From NCBI GenBank assembly GCA_930633495.1, contig CAKNFJ010000001.1:2493501-2557500 (forward strand): a stretch of DNA of 64,000 nt. The letters are read 5' to 3'. How positions within the stretch are numbered: the stretch's first letter is position 1; each line of letters begins with the position of its first letter. This document shows positions 1-9,798 of the stretch, in pieces. This DNA is from Hyphomicrobiales bacterium (GTDB lineage: Bacteria > Pseudomonadota > Alphaproteobacteria > Rhizobiales > Beijerinckiaceae). The translations under genes were made by a program, and so were the position numbers. The notes beneath the pieces were generated by a model that did no database searches, had not been told where the DNA came from, and saw only the letters and a list, made by a program, of their open reading frames with translations.

Positions 1-579
1 GCGCGCCAGCCTGGGCAGCACCTTGGCGAAGACATGGCCTTCGACCGCGACGCAGCCCGCCGTCGGCGTGAAGCCCGGCCGGGCAAGGTGCCAGAAGATG
101 GCGCTGCCGCGCCCGCGAATCACCGGCCGGTCGTTCCAGCCGAGCTCGACGATGACGTCGTAGAGATTATCCTCGCGCTGCAGGCGTTCCTCGGCCTCTC
201 CGGGCGGACGGTCGATCAGGCGGTTGTAGCGGCGATCCTCCCTATCGTCGCACCAGGCGTCGCGCGGCCCGATTCGCTTCAGCGGCAGGAGCGTGCGCGG
301 ACGGGCGAGGCGATCGGCACGGTAGAAGACGCTGCGTAGCGGCAGGGCTGTACGCGGTGTCCCGCCATCGCCCTCGCGTTTGTCGGTGCGGATGCCGGAG
401 CGGCCGAGCGCACAGGGGAACACGGTGGAGCCGGCGACGATGAAGCCCTTGCGGCGGTCATGGACGGAGGCGAAGACCCGCAGCGAGGAGAGCTTGCGCG
501 GGTCGGAGACGGCGGGCGGACGGTTTCTCACGGGGAATTCCAGGCTGCCTGACTTGCGATGACGACTCAGCGGGCTCAT
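1..579 (-). CDS. L,D-transpeptidase (YkuD) family protein, 3' end cut by window
   Basis: The reading frame starts at an ATG at 579 preceded by AGGG and stays open for 193 codons to the window edge, so only the C-terminus is missing. The catalytic signature of YkuD L,D-transpeptidases is visible: His164 in FWHLARPG and the nucleophile Cys176 in PTAGCVAV. Further segments typical of this small rhizobial subfamily are FPCALGRSGIR (54-64), the KREGDGGTP loop (67-75) and DNLYDVIVELGWND (137-150). No signal peptide is evident, which is common in this subfamily. The family cross-links or anchors peptidoglycan through 3-3 bonds in the periplasm; the exact substrate is not known. It is divergent from the response regulator at 614, with 34 bp between the two start codons. 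Confidence 0.85.
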   Translation of the reverse strand, partial: MSPLSRHRKSGSLEFPVRNRPPAVSDPRKLSSLRVFASVHDRRKGFIVAGSTVFPCALGRSGIRTDKREGDGGTPRTALPLRSVFYRADRLARPRTLLPLKRIGPRDAWCDDREDRRYNRLIDRPPGEAEERLQREDNLYDVIVELGWNDRPVIRGRGSAIFWHLARPGFTPTAGCVAVEGHVFAKVLPRLAR

Positions 580-613
580 GTTGCCCTAACGATTGCGTGC
601 GAGCGAACCGTTC

Positions 614-1300
614 ATGTCCGTCGTCCATCATATTCTCCTGGTCGATGACGACCAGACCCTGCGTGATGCGCTGGCCGAGCAGCTTGCGCTCTACGAGGAG
701 TTCAGGTTGTCCACGGCCGGCACGGCCGGCGCGGCCGTCAAGGCCGTGCAGGGCGAGCGCGTCGACCTCGTCGTCATGGATGTCGGCCTGCCCGACATGG
801 ACGGGCGCGAGGCCGTCAAGGTGATGCGCAAGAACGGCTTCAAGAGCCCGGTCGTCATGCTGACGGCGCAAGGGTCCGATGCCGACACGGTGCTGGGGCT
901 CGAAGCCGGCGCCAACGACTATGTGGTCAAGCCGTTCAAATTCGCCGTGCTGCTGGCGCGCATCCGCGCGCATTTGCGGCAATACGAGGCGAGCGAGGAT
1001 GCGATCTTTCAGGTCGGCCCCTACACCTTCCACCCCGGCTCGAAGCTGCTCGTCAGCGAGAAGGGCTCGAAGACCAAGCTCACCGAGAAGGAAACCGCGA
1101 TCCTGCGCTTCCTCTACCGGGCCGGCCGCAAGCCGATCGCGCGCGAGGTGCTGCTGCAGGAGGTCTGGGGCTACAACAGCCAGGTCACGACCCATACGCT
1201 GGAAACGCATATCTACCGCCTGCGCCAGAAAATCGAACCCGACCCCGGCAATGCCCGCCTGCTCGTCACCGATGCCGGCGGCTACCGGCTGAATCCCTGA
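614..1300 (+). CDS. OmpR/PhoB-family response regulator
   Basis: 228 residues from the ATG at 614; an upstream TTG at 593 is possible but adds only seven residues. The receiver domain (about 1-120) has the acidic pocket D11-D13, phosphoacceptor D56 in VVMDVGLPD, T84 and K106 in DYVVKPF. The C-terminal winged helix (about 130-228) has LTEKETAILRFL, the recognition helix region THTLETHIYRLRQKI and the final GGYRLNP. It therefore binds DNA when phosphorylated. No histidine kinase lies next to it, so it is an orphan in this window. The gene for a cyclic-nucleotide-binding protein begins 3 bp downstream and is very likely co-transcribed. The target genes cannot be read from the sequence. Confidence 0.9.
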   Translation: MSVVHHILLVDDDQTLRDALAEQLALYEEFRLSTAGTAGAAVKAVQGERVDLVVMDVGLPDMDGREAVKVMRKNGFKSPVVMLTAQGSDADTVLGLEAGANDYVVKPFKFAVLLARIRAHLRQYEASEDAIFQVGPYTFHPGSKLLVSEKGSKTKLTEKETAILRFLYRAGRKPIAREVLLQEVWGYNSQVTTHTLETHIYRLRQKIEPDPGNARLLVTDAGGYRLNP

Positions 1301-1303
1301 CGC

Positions 1304-1768
1304 ATGGCGCTCGACGACGATATGGCCCTGCTGGCCCGGCAGCCGCTGCTGAGCCTGATGGAGCGCGACGCGCTGCGGCTGCTGGCCTTCGCGGCGGAAA
1401 GCCGCATCCTGCGGGCCGGGGACGTGCTGTTCCGGTCCGGCGAGCCTTCGGACGGGGCCATTATCGTGGTGTCCGGCGCGATCGCGATCACGACGCAGGA
1501 TGACGGCCAGCCCGCCAGCGAGATCATCGGGCCGGGCGCGATGATCGGCGAGCTCGCCCTCTTCACCTCGCTGCCCAGGCAGGTGACGGCCATCGCGCGC
1601 GAGCCGACGCAGATCATGCGGTTGCCGCGCAGCGTGATGCGGCGCGTGCTTGGCGAATCGCCCGACTCGGCCGAGGCGATCATGGCGGTGCTCGGCGACA
1701 GGTTGCGCGGGTTCGTCGACGAGCTCTCGACCGTGCAGCAGGCGCTCGGCGCGATCGACCACAAATAG
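1304..1768 (+). CDS. Stand-alone cyclic nucleotide-binding domain protein
   Basis: 154 residues consisting almost entirely of one CRP/FNR-type cyclic nucleotide-binding beta-barrel (about 8-125). The phosphate-binding cassette is intact: GELALFTSLPRQVTAIA, with the Glu and the Arg that contact the ribose and phosphate of cAMP or cGMP. There is no helix-turn-helix domain after the barrel, only a short helical tail, so this is not a CRP-like transcription factor. It starts 3 bp after the response regulator stop, implying one operon and a joint signalling role. Ligand and output are unknown. Paralogues of this kind often act as regulatory subunits or adaptors, but that is inference. Confidence 0.8.
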   Translation: MALDDDMALLARQPLLSLMERDALRLLAFAAESRILRAGDVLFRSGEPSDGAIIVVSGAIAITTQDDGQPASEIIGPGAMIGELALFTSLPRQVTAIAREPTQIMRLPRSVMRRVLGESPDSAEAIMAVLGDRLRGFVDELSTVQQALGAIDHK

Positions 1769-1789
1769 CGCTTTCGGGCCACCTCGACG

Positions 1790-1888
1790 GTCATTGCGAG
1801 GAGCGGAGCGACGAAGCAATCCAGGGGGGACCGGGTGAGACACCCAACCTGATCCCCCTGGATTGCTTCGCTTATGCTCGCAATGACG
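1790..1888. repeat. Intergenic inverted repeat (GCAATCCAGG family)
   Basis: The left arm (1791-1828) begins TCATTGCGAGGAGCG and ends GCAATCCAGGGGG; the right arm (1854-1887) is its near-complete reverse complement. The element fills the gap between the convergent CNBD and eamA genes and can fold on either strand, so it may also work as a terminator. Its sequence differs from the GGTCAAGCCCGAG family found elsewhere in the window. Confidence 0.75.
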
Positions 1889-1915
1889 ACATGCCTCCTC
1901 CGCTTTCTTCGCGGA

Positions 1916-2833
1916 TCAGGATGCCGGCGGGTGCCTGGCGGCGCGGATTGCCGCGAAGCGCGGCCAGAGGATGTTGATGCACAGGCCGGACATGACGAGC
2001 CCGGCGGCCAGGAACTTCCAGGCCGGCAGGGGCTCGCCGAGCCAGAGGGCGGCGGCGCCCATGCCGAAGATCGGTACCAGCAAGGCGGTCGGCGCGACCG
2101 TCGCGGCGGCGTAGCGCGAAAGCAGCCAGCCCCAGACGGCATAGCCGAACATGACATTGCCGACCGCTTGCCAGAGGGCCGCTGCCCATGCGGCTGGAGG
2201 GGCACTGGACAGCGCCTCGCGGATCGCTGGCCAGCCTTCGGCGAGCCAGGACAGGGCGAAGAGCGGCGGCACGGCGAAGAGGCTGGTCCAGACGACATAG
2301 GCCAGCATGTCGACGCCGGGCGTGCTGCGGGAGACGATGTTGCCTGCGGCCCAGCACAGCGCCGCCCCGAGCACGAGGGCGATCCCGAGCGGCGTCGTCG
2401 CGCCGTCGGTGTGCCAGAGAATGACGCCGATCCCGACCGCGGCGAGCAGCAGGCCGGTGATCTGGAAGGGCTGTACGCGCTCATGGGTGATCGCGGCGGC
2501 GAGCAGGATGGTGAAGAAGGGCTGCGACTGCACCACCAGCGAGGCGAGGCCCGGCGTGATGAGGCCCTTAATGGCGAAGAACAGCAGGCCGAATTGGCCG
2601 GCGCCGATCAGCACGCCATAGGCGGCGAGCTTGCGCCACGGCACGGCCGGCCGCTTGAGAAAGAAGACGGCCGGCAGCAGCGCGAAGGTGAAGCGCAGGC
2701 AGGCGAAGAGCGGCGGTGGAAAATGTTCCACGCCGATATGGATGACGACGAAGTTGGTGCCCCAGACCACCATCACCGCGAGGGTGAGCAGCGCGTCGCG
2801 CAGGGACAGCGATGTGGGAAGCGGGGAATGCAC
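1916..2833 (-). CDS. eamA: EamA-family exporter (O-acetylserine/cysteine exporter type)
   Basis: 305 residues with ten predicted hydrophobic segments arranged as two EamA/DMT repeats. The similarity to E. coli EamA (YdeD), as I recall it, runs the whole length: VVWGTNFVVIHIGVEHFPP, FAIKGLITPGLASLVVQSQ, CWAAGNI, GYAVWGWLLSRY, VAPTALLVPIFG and a C-terminal GLCINI segment. Proteins of this type export cysteine-pathway metabolites or other small amino-acid derivatives through the inner membrane. Substrate assignment is by family resemblance only. It is transcribed on its own, convergent with the CNBD gene; the upstream gap to xthA holds a short palindrome. Confidence 0.8.
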   Translation of the reverse strand: MHSPLPTSLSLRDALLTLAVMVVWGTNFVVIHIGVEHFPPPLFACLRFTFALLPAVFFLKRPAVPWRKLAAYGVLIGAGQFGLLFFAIKGLITPGLASLVVQSQPFFTILLAAAITHERVQPFQITGLLLAAVGIGVILWHTDGATTPLGIALVLGAALCWAAGNIVSRSTPGVDMLAYVVWTSLFAVPPLFALSWLAEGWPAIREALSSAPPAAWAAALWQAVGNVMFGYAVWGWLLSRYAAATVAPTALLVPIFGMGAAALWLGEPLPAWKFLAAGLVMSGLCINILWPRFAAIRAARHPPAS

Positions 2834-2854
2834 CGGGCCGGTTCACCGTCTATG

Positions 2855-2900
2855 GCATCGGCCCGAAAAGCGGACTGCGGCTTTCGGGAAAAGCCGATGC
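2855..2900. repeat. Short rhizobial intergenic palindrome
   Basis: GCATCGGC at 2855 is mirrored by GCCGATGC ending at 2900, and the interior CCCGAAAAGCGG is echoed by CTTTCGGG. The pattern resembles a common rhizobial extragenic palindrome whose arms read GCATC...GAAAA...GATGC. It lies upstream of eamA and downstream of xthA. Confidence 0.55.
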
Positions 2901-3016
2901 ACAATCAAAACGCTAGGAAACGGCCGGGGCTATATCACGTTGCGCCGGAGGCCCGTTAGGACGGCCGGGCATGGCGGAGGCGCCGCCCGCTCACGAGGCG
3001 GGGCGCGCTGCTGCCG

Positions 3017-3832
3017 TCAGAGTTCCAGCGTCACCGTGACCGGGACGTGATCGGAGGGGCGTTCCCAGCCACGGGCCTCGCGCAGGAAGGTGAGGTCACG
3101 CAGCGCCGGCTTCAGCGCATCCGAGAGCCAGATATGGTCGAGCCTGCGGCCGCGATTGGAGGCTTCCCAATCCTGGGCGCGGTAGCTCCACCAGGAATAG
3201 AGCTTTTCCGGCTCGGGCCGCAGCGTGCGTGCGGCGTCGGTCCAGCCGAGTTCGCTGCGCAGCCGCTCCAGCGTCGTGGTCTCGATCGGGGTGTGGCTGA
3301 CCACGTCGAGAAGCTGCTTGTGGCTCCAGACATCGTGTTCGAGCGGGGCGATGTTGAGATCGCCGAGGAGGATGGCGGGCCGGTCCGTTGGCTTCTTCGT
3401 CACGCCCCAGGCGCCGATCTCGTCGAGGAAGGCGAGCTTGTGGGCGAATTTGTCGTTCTTCTCCGGGTCGGGAATATCGCCGCCGGCCGGGATGTAGAAA
3501 TTATGGATCGCGACGCCGGCGGCGGCTCCGGCCGCCTTGTCGAGCGTCACCGTCATGTGCCGGGCGTCATTGCGGCCGCACATCGACATCGCCTCCTTCT
3601 CGCTGAAGGGCAGCTTCGAGACGATGGCGACGCCGTTGTAGCCCTTCTGGCCGATGAAGGCCTGGTGGACATAGCCAAGCTGGTGGAAGGCCTTGGCCGG
3701 GAACTGCTCGTCCGGCGTCTTGGTCTCCTGCAGGCAGAAGATGTCGGGGGCGTGGGCGTTCAGGAAGTCTCCGACCATGCCGATGCGCAGGCGGACGGAG
3801 TTGATGTTCCAGCTGGTGACGGTGAGTTTCAC
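3017..3832 (-). CDS. xthA: Exodeoxyribonuclease III
   Basis: 271 residues from a GTG at 3832, chosen because the family begins at the first beta strand (MKLTVTSWNINSVRLR). The frame is open further upstream to a TTG at 3883, but that adds 17 residues not found in the family. Exonuclease-endonuclease-phosphatase motifs are complete: FCLQETKT (metal-binding Glu), the NFYIPAGGD segment, ILLGDLNIAP, RRLDHIWLS and the terminal SDHVPVTV with the catalytic Asp-His. The enzyme processes abasic sites and 3' blocks in base excision repair. It lies downstream of lolA and ftsK on the same strand with a 100-bp gap. Confidence 0.93.
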   Translation of the reverse strand: MKLTVTSWNINSVRLRIGMVGDFLNAHAPDIFCLQETKTPDEQFPAKAFHQLGYVHQAFIGQKGYNGVAIVSKLPFSEKEAMSMCGRNDARHMTVTLDKAAGAAAGVAIHNFYIPAGGDIPDPEKNDKFAHKLAFLDEIGAWGVTKKPTDRPAILLGDLNIAPLEHDVWSHKQLLDVVSHTPIETTTLERLRSELGWTDAARTLRPEPEKLYSWWSYRAQDWEASNRGRRLDHIWLSDALKPALRDLTFLREARGWERPSDHVPVTVTLEL

Positions 3833-3931
3833 GCGAGGATTCCGGCCAAGAGGGGCGCCGGAAACTGGGTCGGCGCGCCGCAAAAGGCAAGCCCCGTCAC
3901 GGACTCACGCGATCGCTTCGGTCGAGAGGCG

Positions 3932-4798
3932 TCAGAGCGTGCGCTGGTAGTCGATCACGAAGTTCTTCGGGTCGGGCCGGCGGCGCGTGTCGAGATTGTA
4001 GAGCGAGACCGAGGTCTCGTAGCCCTGCGGGTCGACCACGACCCATTGGCGGAGCTCGTTGGCGACGAGATCGAATTTCAACGTGATCTTCGAGGTGCCG
4101 CCGAGCGTCGAGCGGTCCTCAAGCCGGACCGAGAGGATGTCGCCGTCGATACTGGCGCCCTTCAGCGTGCCCTCGCGGGCGATATCCATGCGCTCGCGCA
4201 CCAGGAATTTCAGCGGCGTCTGGCCGATCGAATAGATGTCCTGCGTCGCCAGGCGCTTGTCCCGCACCGCGACGGAGGTGCCGTCGGAGATGACCTCCGT
4301 GGTGGTGGGCGGCTCGTATTCGAAGCGCATCTTGCCGGGGCGTTGGATGTAGATGCGGCCTTCCAGCCGCCGGCCATTGGCGGCGAACTGGATGAAGTTG
4401 CCCTGCAGGGTGGTGAAGCTGTTGAGATAGGCGTTGAGCCGCTCGATCGCTTCTTCCTGCGTCGCGGGCGCCGCGAGCTTGCCCTTTGCGGGGGTGGCTG
4501 CAGGCTGCGCGGTCTCGGGGGCGGCCGTAGTTGCGGCAGCGCTGCCGGAGGAGGCAGGCTGGGCCGCCGGCGTCTCCGCCGCAGCCGAGCGGGGCATGCC
4601 GAGACCGGCGGGGCGCGGTGGCGGCAGGACAAGACGCGGCGCGGCCGGCCGGGGCGCGGCGGGCTTGGCTGCCGGGTTGGCGGGCGGCTGCTGGAGCGTG
4701 AGAGGCTGCGCGGCCAGAGGCCCGGCTGCGACCGCGCATCCGATCGCAGCCGTCGCCAGAAACACAGTCCGGACCGTCAAGGTCAATCTCTCGAGCAA
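3932..4798 (-). CDS. lolA: LolA-family outer-membrane lipoprotein carrier
   Basis: 288 residues from a TTG at 4798, supported by GGAG five bases upstream; no ATG is available. After a signal peptide (about 1-30) there is a long Pro/Ala-rich linker (about 31-105) before the LolA fold begins at ERLNAYLNSFTTLQGNF. The fold continues through GRIYIQRPGKMRFEYEPP and VISDGTSVAVRDKRLATQDIYS. LolA carries outer-membrane lipoproteins across the periplasm from LolCDE to LolB. The linker is much longer than in the enterobacterial protein. The gene sits between ftsK and xthA, an arrangement I recall from other Rhizobiales. Confidence 0.88.
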   Translation of the reverse strand: MLERLTLTVRTVFLATAAIGCAVAAGPLAAQPLTLQQPPANPAAKPAAPRPAAPRLVLPPPRPAGLGMPRSAAAETPAAQPASSGSAAATTAAPETAQPAATPAKGKLAAPATQEEAIERLNAYLNSFTTLQGNFIQFAANGRRLEGRIYIQRPGKMRFEYEPPTTTEVISDGTSVAVRDKRLATQDIYSIGQTPLKFLVRERMDIAREGTLKGASIDGDILSVRLEDRSTLGGTSKITLKFDLVANELRQWVVVDPQGYETSVSLYNLDTRRRPDPKNFVIDYQRTL

Positions 4799-4986
4799 GG
4801 CTGCTCCACTCCCTGTGCCGCGGCCATCCCCGTGCCGAAGCCTGCAAGCGCGTCGCGGCGAAAGGATCGGCGGGTCCCGGCCTGCCGAAAGCTCAACGCG
4901 TGGTCTGCCGCCGAGGTTGCAGCAGCGTCATGGCAATTTGAGGACTGATCGGTGCTGCTGCAAGGGTTTGCCGCTGGCATCGGGCC

Positions 4987-7557
4987 TCATTCGTCGTGCT
5001 GGTTCTGGGTCTCGACCAGGATCTCGCGTTTACCTGCGTGGTTGGCGGGTCCGACGATGCCCTCGTTCTCCATGCGCTCCATGATGGATGCGGCGCGGTT
5101 GTAGCCGATCTGGAGGCGGCGCTGGATGTAGGAGGTCGAGGCCTTCCTGTCGCGCAGCACGACCGCGACCGCCTGCTCGTAGGGGTCGTCGGAATCGACC
5201 GCACCCATGCCGGTCTTGTCGAAGACGGCGCCGTCCTCGTCCTCGGCGCCCTCCTCCTCCTCGGAGGTGACGGCGTCGAGATATTGCGGCCGGCCCTGCG
5301 TCTTGAGATGCGCCACCACCTTCTCGACCTCGGCATCCGAGACGAAGGGGCCATGGACGCGGGTGATGCGCCCGCCGCCGGCCATGTAGAGCATGTCGCC
5401 CTGGCCGAGCAGCTGCTCGGCGCCCATCTCGCCGAGGATGGTGCGGCTATCGATCTTCGAGGTGACCTGGAAGGAGATGCGGGTCGGGAAGTTCGCCTTG
5501 ATCGTGCCGGTGATGACGTCGACCGAGGGGCGCTGGGTCGCCAGCACGACATGGATGCCGGCGGCGCGCGCCATCTGGGCGAGGCGCTGGATCGTGCCCT
5601 CGATCTCCTTGCCGGCGACCATCATCAGGTCGGCCATCTCGTCGACGATGACGACGATATAGGGCAGAGGCTCGAGGTCCATGACCTCCTCCTCGTAGAT
5701 CGCCTCGCCGGAATGCTTGTCGAAGCCGGTCTGGACCGTGCGGGTGATCACCTCGCCGGCGGCCTTGGCCTCCTGGACGCGGGCGTTGAAGCCGTCGATG
5801 TTGCGCACCGAGAGCTTCGACATCTTCTTGTAGCGCTCCTCCATCTCGCGCACCGCCCATTTGAGGGCGACGACCGCCTTCTTGGGGTCGGTGACGACCG
5901 GGGTGAGCAGATGCGGGATGCCGTCATAGACGGAGAGTTCCAGCATCTTGGGATCGACCATGATCAGGCGGCATTCCTCGGGCTTGAGCCGGTAGAGGAT
6001 CGACAGGATCATGGTGTTGATGGCGACGGACTTGCCCGAGCCGGTGGTGCCGGCGACGAGCAGATGCGGCATGCGCGCCAGATCGGCGATCACCGGCTCG
6101 CCGCCGATGGTCTTGCCGAGGCAGAGCGCGAGCTTGTGCTTGGTCGCCTCGAAATCCTGGCTGGCGAGCAGCTCGCGCAGGAAGACGGTCTCGCGGCGGG
6201 CATTGGGCAGTTCGATGCCGATCGCGTTCTTGCCCTGCACCACCGCAACGCGCGCCGACACCGCGCTCATCGAACGCGCGATGTCGTCGGCGAGAGAGAT
6301 CACGCGGGACGACTTCGTCCCCGGGGCGGGTTCGAGCTCATAGAGCGTGACCACGGGCCCGGGCCGGACCTGCGTGATTTCGCCGCGCACGCCGAAATCC
6401 TCCAGTACGCCTTCGAGCAGCGTGGCGTTCTGCTCCAGCGCATCGGTCGAGACCGCGTTGGCCGCGATCTTCTTCGGCTCGGCGAGATAGGTCAGCGGCG
6501 GCAGCTCGAAGGTTTCGCGGTCGAGAAGCGAGGGCTGTGCCTCGCGCTGCATGCGCTTGCCGGGCTTCGGCGCGGCGCGCGGCATGGCGACGCGGGGTGC
6601 GTTGAGGTCGCGTAGATCCTGCGGCTCATCGTCGAGATCGAAGGGAGCGTCGATTTCGTCGGGGCTTCGGCCGCTCACGGCCGGGCGGGCACCGGGGAGC
6701 GGCTCGGGGTCGAATTCAGGGAGGCTGCGGCGGGCGGCGGGCGCGGCACCGAATTGCGGTTCGCGCCGGATGCGCCCGTTGGCGTCGGAGGGGACCAGGC
6801 CGGCATCGACCGCGGGCTCGGGCGGCTGCGGCAGGCGCCGGAGGATCGCGGCGCGCAGCGCCATGGCGCCATGGGCCAGCCAGCCGATCAGGATGACGGT
6901 CAGGCCGGGTTCGTCGTCGCGGCGCTCCTCGCCATCGGACCAGCTGTCCTCGGCCTCGTCGGCATCGAGCGCGGGATCCTCGTCGGTGACGAAGCCGAAG
7001 CCGGCAGCCGCCGTCACGGCGAGGATTGCGATGCCGGCATAGAGGAAGCCGACGAGGCTGCCGACGGCGCTGCCGGCGATTCCGGCGATGTTGCGCGTGC
7101 CGAAGAGCAGGCCGTCGCCGACGACGCCGCCCATGCCGGTCGGGAGCGGCCAGCGCGGGGTCGCGGGCAGGGCGCTGGCGACGGCGGCGGCGGCGGCGAT
7201 GCCAACGACCCAGAGGCCGAGCTTGAGCGCGCCGCGGTCGAACAGGTGGAAGCGAATCAGCCGCAAGGCCCAGATCATCGGCGGGAACAGCAGTGCGATG
7301 ACGCCGAGGCCGATGAGCTGCATCAGCAGGTCGGCGACCATGGCGCCGGGGCGCCCGAGCCAGTTGCGGACCGCGCCGCTGGTGGCGTTGTTGAGGCTCG
7401 GGTCGTCGACCGACCAGCTGGCGAGCGCGATCGCGAAGGCGACCGTCAATGCCAGCAGCCCGAGCCCGGTCAGCTCCGACGCGCGGCGCGACAGGAAGTC
7501 GCGCACCGGGTCGGGCAGGCGGTCCATGAGCGATTGGGAGCGGCGAATGGTGCGCAT
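4987..7557 (-). CDS. ftsK: DNA translocase FtsK
   Basis: About 856 residues from ATG 7557; a TTG at 7575 is an alternative. The N-terminal part (to about residue 195) carries four or more membrane spans that anchor the protein at the septum. A hydrophilic linker rich in Asp, Arg and Pro follows (about 200-360). The motor domain has Walker [13 protein letters not shown], Walker [15 protein letters not shown] and the [15 protein letters not shown] segment. The C-terminal gamma winged helix ([24 protein letters not shown]) reads KOPS sites. FtsK pumps the terminus region at division and activates XerCD recombination. lolA follows after 188 bp. Confidence 0.95.
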   Translation of the reverse strand: MRTIRRSQSLMDRLPDPVRDFLSRRASELTGLGLLALTVAFAIALASWSVDDPSLNNATSGAVRNWLGRPGAMVADLLMQLIGLGVIALLFPPMIWALRLIRFHLFDRGALKLGLWVVGIAAAAAVASALPATPRWPLPTGMGGVVGDGLLFGTRNIAGIAGSAVGSLVGFLYAGIAILAVTAAAGFGFVTDEDPALDADEAEDSWSDGEERRDDEPGLTVILIGWLAHGAMALRAAILRRLPQPPEPAVDAGLVPSDANGRIRREPQFGAAPAARRSLPEFDPEPLPGARPAVSGRSPDEIDAPFDLDDEPQDLRDLNAPRVAMPRAAPKPGKRMQREAQPSLLDRETFELPPLTYLAEPKKIAANAVSTDALEQNATLLEGVLEDFGVRGEITQVRPGPVVTLYELEPAPGTKSSRVISLADDIARSMSAVSARVAVVQGKNAIGIELPNARRETVFLRELLASQDFEATKHKLALCLGKTIGGEPVIADLARMPHLLVAGTTGSGKSVAINTMILSILYRLKPEECRLIMVDPKMLELSVYDGIPHLLTPVVTDPKKAVVALKWAVREMEERYKKMSKLSVRNIDGFNARVQEAKAAGEVITRTVQTGFDKHSGEAIYEEEVMDLEPLPYIVVIVDEMADLMMVAGKEIEGTIQRLAQMARAAGIHVVLATQRPSVDVITGTIKANFPTRISFQVTSKIDSRTILGEMGAEQLLGQGDMLYMAGGGRITRVHGPFVSDAEVEKVVAHLKTQGRPQYLDAVTSEEEEGAEDEDGAVFDKTGMGAVDSDDPYEQAVAVVLRDRKASTSYIQRRLQIGYNRAASIMERMENEGIVGPANHAGKREILVETQNQHDE

Positions 7558-7710
7558 GCGGCTTCGGGTCTTCAAATCCGGCTGTCGGGCCGCATCATGC
7601 CGGCCATAGCGGAGAGGTTAGGAAGGCGAGGTTAAGACCCGCTTAACCTTGAGGCGCGTCCACGCATTCCGGCCGTGTCCTTGCGAAAACCCGCTTCTGC
7701 GCGGGCCATG

Positions 7711-7743
7711 AAAAAGGCCCCGGTGTTGCCACCGGGGCCTTCT
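7711..7743 (-). terminator. Rho-independent terminator of glnK-amtB
   Basis: An 11-bp perfect hairpin (7714-7724 against 7731-7741, six-base loop) made of AAGGCCCCGGT and its complement is followed, in the minus direction, by a T run. It lies 22 bp past the amtB stop codon. Confidence 0.85.
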
Positions 7744-7764
7744 GTGCGTGAATTCCGCGGACGG

Positions 7765-9243
7765 TCACATGTTGTAGGCGCGCTCGCCATGCTCGGCGAT
7801 GTCGAGGCCCTCGCGCTCCTGATCCGAGGTGACGCGCAGGCCGACGGTGACGTCGACGATCTTATAAAGGATCGCCGAGCCGACGCCGCTGAACACCAGC
7901 GTGAACAGCACCGCCTTGACCTGCGCCATGACGGCCGTGCCGAACTCATAGGTGCCGACGGCGAGTTCGCCGGGCTTGCTGGCATAGTCCGGGATGCCGC
8001 CGCCGCCGAGGGCGGTGTTGACGAGAATGCCGGTCGCGATCGCACCGATGATGCCGCCGACGCAGTGGATGCCGAACACGTCGAGCGAGTCGTCGTAGCC
8101 GAGCGCGTTCTTCACCGTCGTGCAGAAGACGAAGCAGACGACGCCGACGACGAGGCCGAGCACGATCGAGCCCATCGGGCCAGCGAAGCCGGCGGCCGGG
8201 GTCACGGCGACGAGGCCGGCGACCGCGCCCGAGACCATGCCGAGCATCGAGGGCTTGCCCTTGACCGCCCATTCGATGAACAGCCAGCCCAGCGCGGCCG
8301 TAGCGGTGGCGACGAAGGTGTTGATCATGGCGAGCGCGGCGGTGCCGTTGGCCTCGAGGTTCGAGCCGGCATTGAAGCCGAACCAGCCGACCCAGAGGAG
8401 CGCGGCGCCGATCAGGGTCATGGTCAGGGAGTGCGGCGCCATCAGTTCCTTGCCGAAGCCGATGCGCTTGCCCATCAGGATGCAGCCGACGAGGCCGGCG
8501 ATACCTGCGTTGATGTGAACGACCGTGCCACCGGCGAAGTCGAGCGCGCCCCACTTGAAGAGCATGCCGGCATCGGCATTGACGGCGTCGAGCGCGGACT
8601 GCGCCGCAGCCTTGCCGTCGGCGCCGGCCTCGGCGAGAGCCTTGGCCGCATTGCCGACCGCGTCAGGCCCGCCCCAGTACCAGACCATGTGGGCCATCGG
8701 GAAATAGATGAAGGTGACCCAGAGCACGGTGAAAAGCAGCAGCGCCGAGAACTTCATGCGCTCGGCGAAGGCGCCGACGATCAGGGCCGGCGTGATGCAG
8801 GCGAAGGTCATCTGGAAGCAGATGTAGACGAATTCCGGGATGTAGACCCCGTTCGAGAAGGTGCCGGCCACCGTGGTCGCGTCGACGCCGCGCAGGAAGG
8901 CCTTGGAGAAGCCGCCGACGAAATCATTCAGCCCGCCACCATTGGTGAAGGCGAGCGAGTAGCCATAGGTCACCCAGAGGATGCAGACCACGCTGACGAT
9001 GGCGAAGACCTGCGTCAGCACCGAGAGCATGTTCTTGGAGCGGACGAGACCGCCATAGAACAGCGCGAGGCCCGGGATGGTCATGAGCAGGACGAGGATC
9101 GTCGAGCTCATCATGAAGGCGACGTCGCCCTTGTTGGGCACCGGCGGGGCCGCCGCGGGCGCCTGGGCGAGCGCGAGGCCGGTCGAGAGGCCCGTCAATG
9201 CGAGGCCTAGCAATCCGGCCCGCACGAAAGTCCTGAAAGTCAT
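7765..9243 (-). CDS. amtB: Ammonium transporter AmtB
   Basis: 492 residues with a cleavable signal peptide (about 1-27, ending ALAQA) and eleven transmembrane helices. Family signatures include GLALFYGGLVRSKN near the N-terminus, FAFCITP-like ACITPALIVGAFAERM, GGTVVHINAGIAGLVG with one pore histidine, and FGIHCVGGIIGA with the second. It conducts ammonium across the inner membrane and is blocked by the PII protein encoded just upstream. A strong AGGAG stands before the ATG. It is co-transcribed with glnK (27 bp apart) and ends in a clear terminator. Confidence 0.97.
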   Translation of the reverse strand: MTFRTFVRAGLLGLALTGLSTGLALAQAPAAAPPVPNKGDVAFMMSSTILVLLMTIPGLALFYGGLVRSKNMLSVLTQVFAIVSVVCILWVTYGYSLAFTNGGGLNDFVGGFSKAFLRGVDATTVAGTFSNGVYIPEFVYICFQMTFACITPALIVGAFAERMKFSALLLFTVLWVTFIYFPMAHMVWYWGGPDAVGNAAKALAEAGADGKAAAQSALDAVNADAGMLFKWGALDFAGGTVVHINAGIAGLVGCILMGKRIGFGKELMAPHSLTMTLIGAALLWVGWFGFNAGSNLEANGTAALAMINTFVATATAALGWLFIEWAVKGKPSMLGMVSGAVAGLVAVTPAAGFAGPMGSIVLGLVVGVVCFVFCTTVKNALGYDDSLDVFGIHCVGGIIGAIATGILVNTALGGGGIPDYASKPGELAVGTYEFGTAVMAQVKAVLFTLVFSGVGSAILYKIVDVTVGLRVTSDQEREGLDIAEHGERAYNM

Positions 9244-9270
9244 CGTCGAAAACTCCTGAAGGGTCGGGGC

Positions 9271-9642
<372 letters not shown>

Positions 9643-9707
9643 TCAGCCCCGGCGATCTCGTTGCACCTCTCGCGCCTGCGGAACCGCAGTTGCATCGCAA
9701 CATGCAA

Positions 9708-9723
9708 TTCAAGGCGCGTGCCA
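9708..9723 (-). promoter_or_regulatory. Probable sigma-54 (RpoN) promoter of glnK-amtB
   Basis: Read on the minus strand the site is TGGCACGCGCCTTGAA. The -24 element TGGCACG is perfect and the five-base spacing to the TTG is correct. The -12 element has GA where GC is usual, the single important mismatch. Confidence 0.65.
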
Positions 9724-9798
9724 ACCCGCCCTCCGAACGGCGCGGGAGCGCATCCGGAGGGTCCAAGGTCGGCAAAACGGAGTCGAGACGGGATTTTG

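Noticed and set aside
458..1843. Minus-strand open frame opposite the response regulator and CNBD genes
   Set aside because: Low-complexity composition and conflict with two well-recognised plus-strand proteins.
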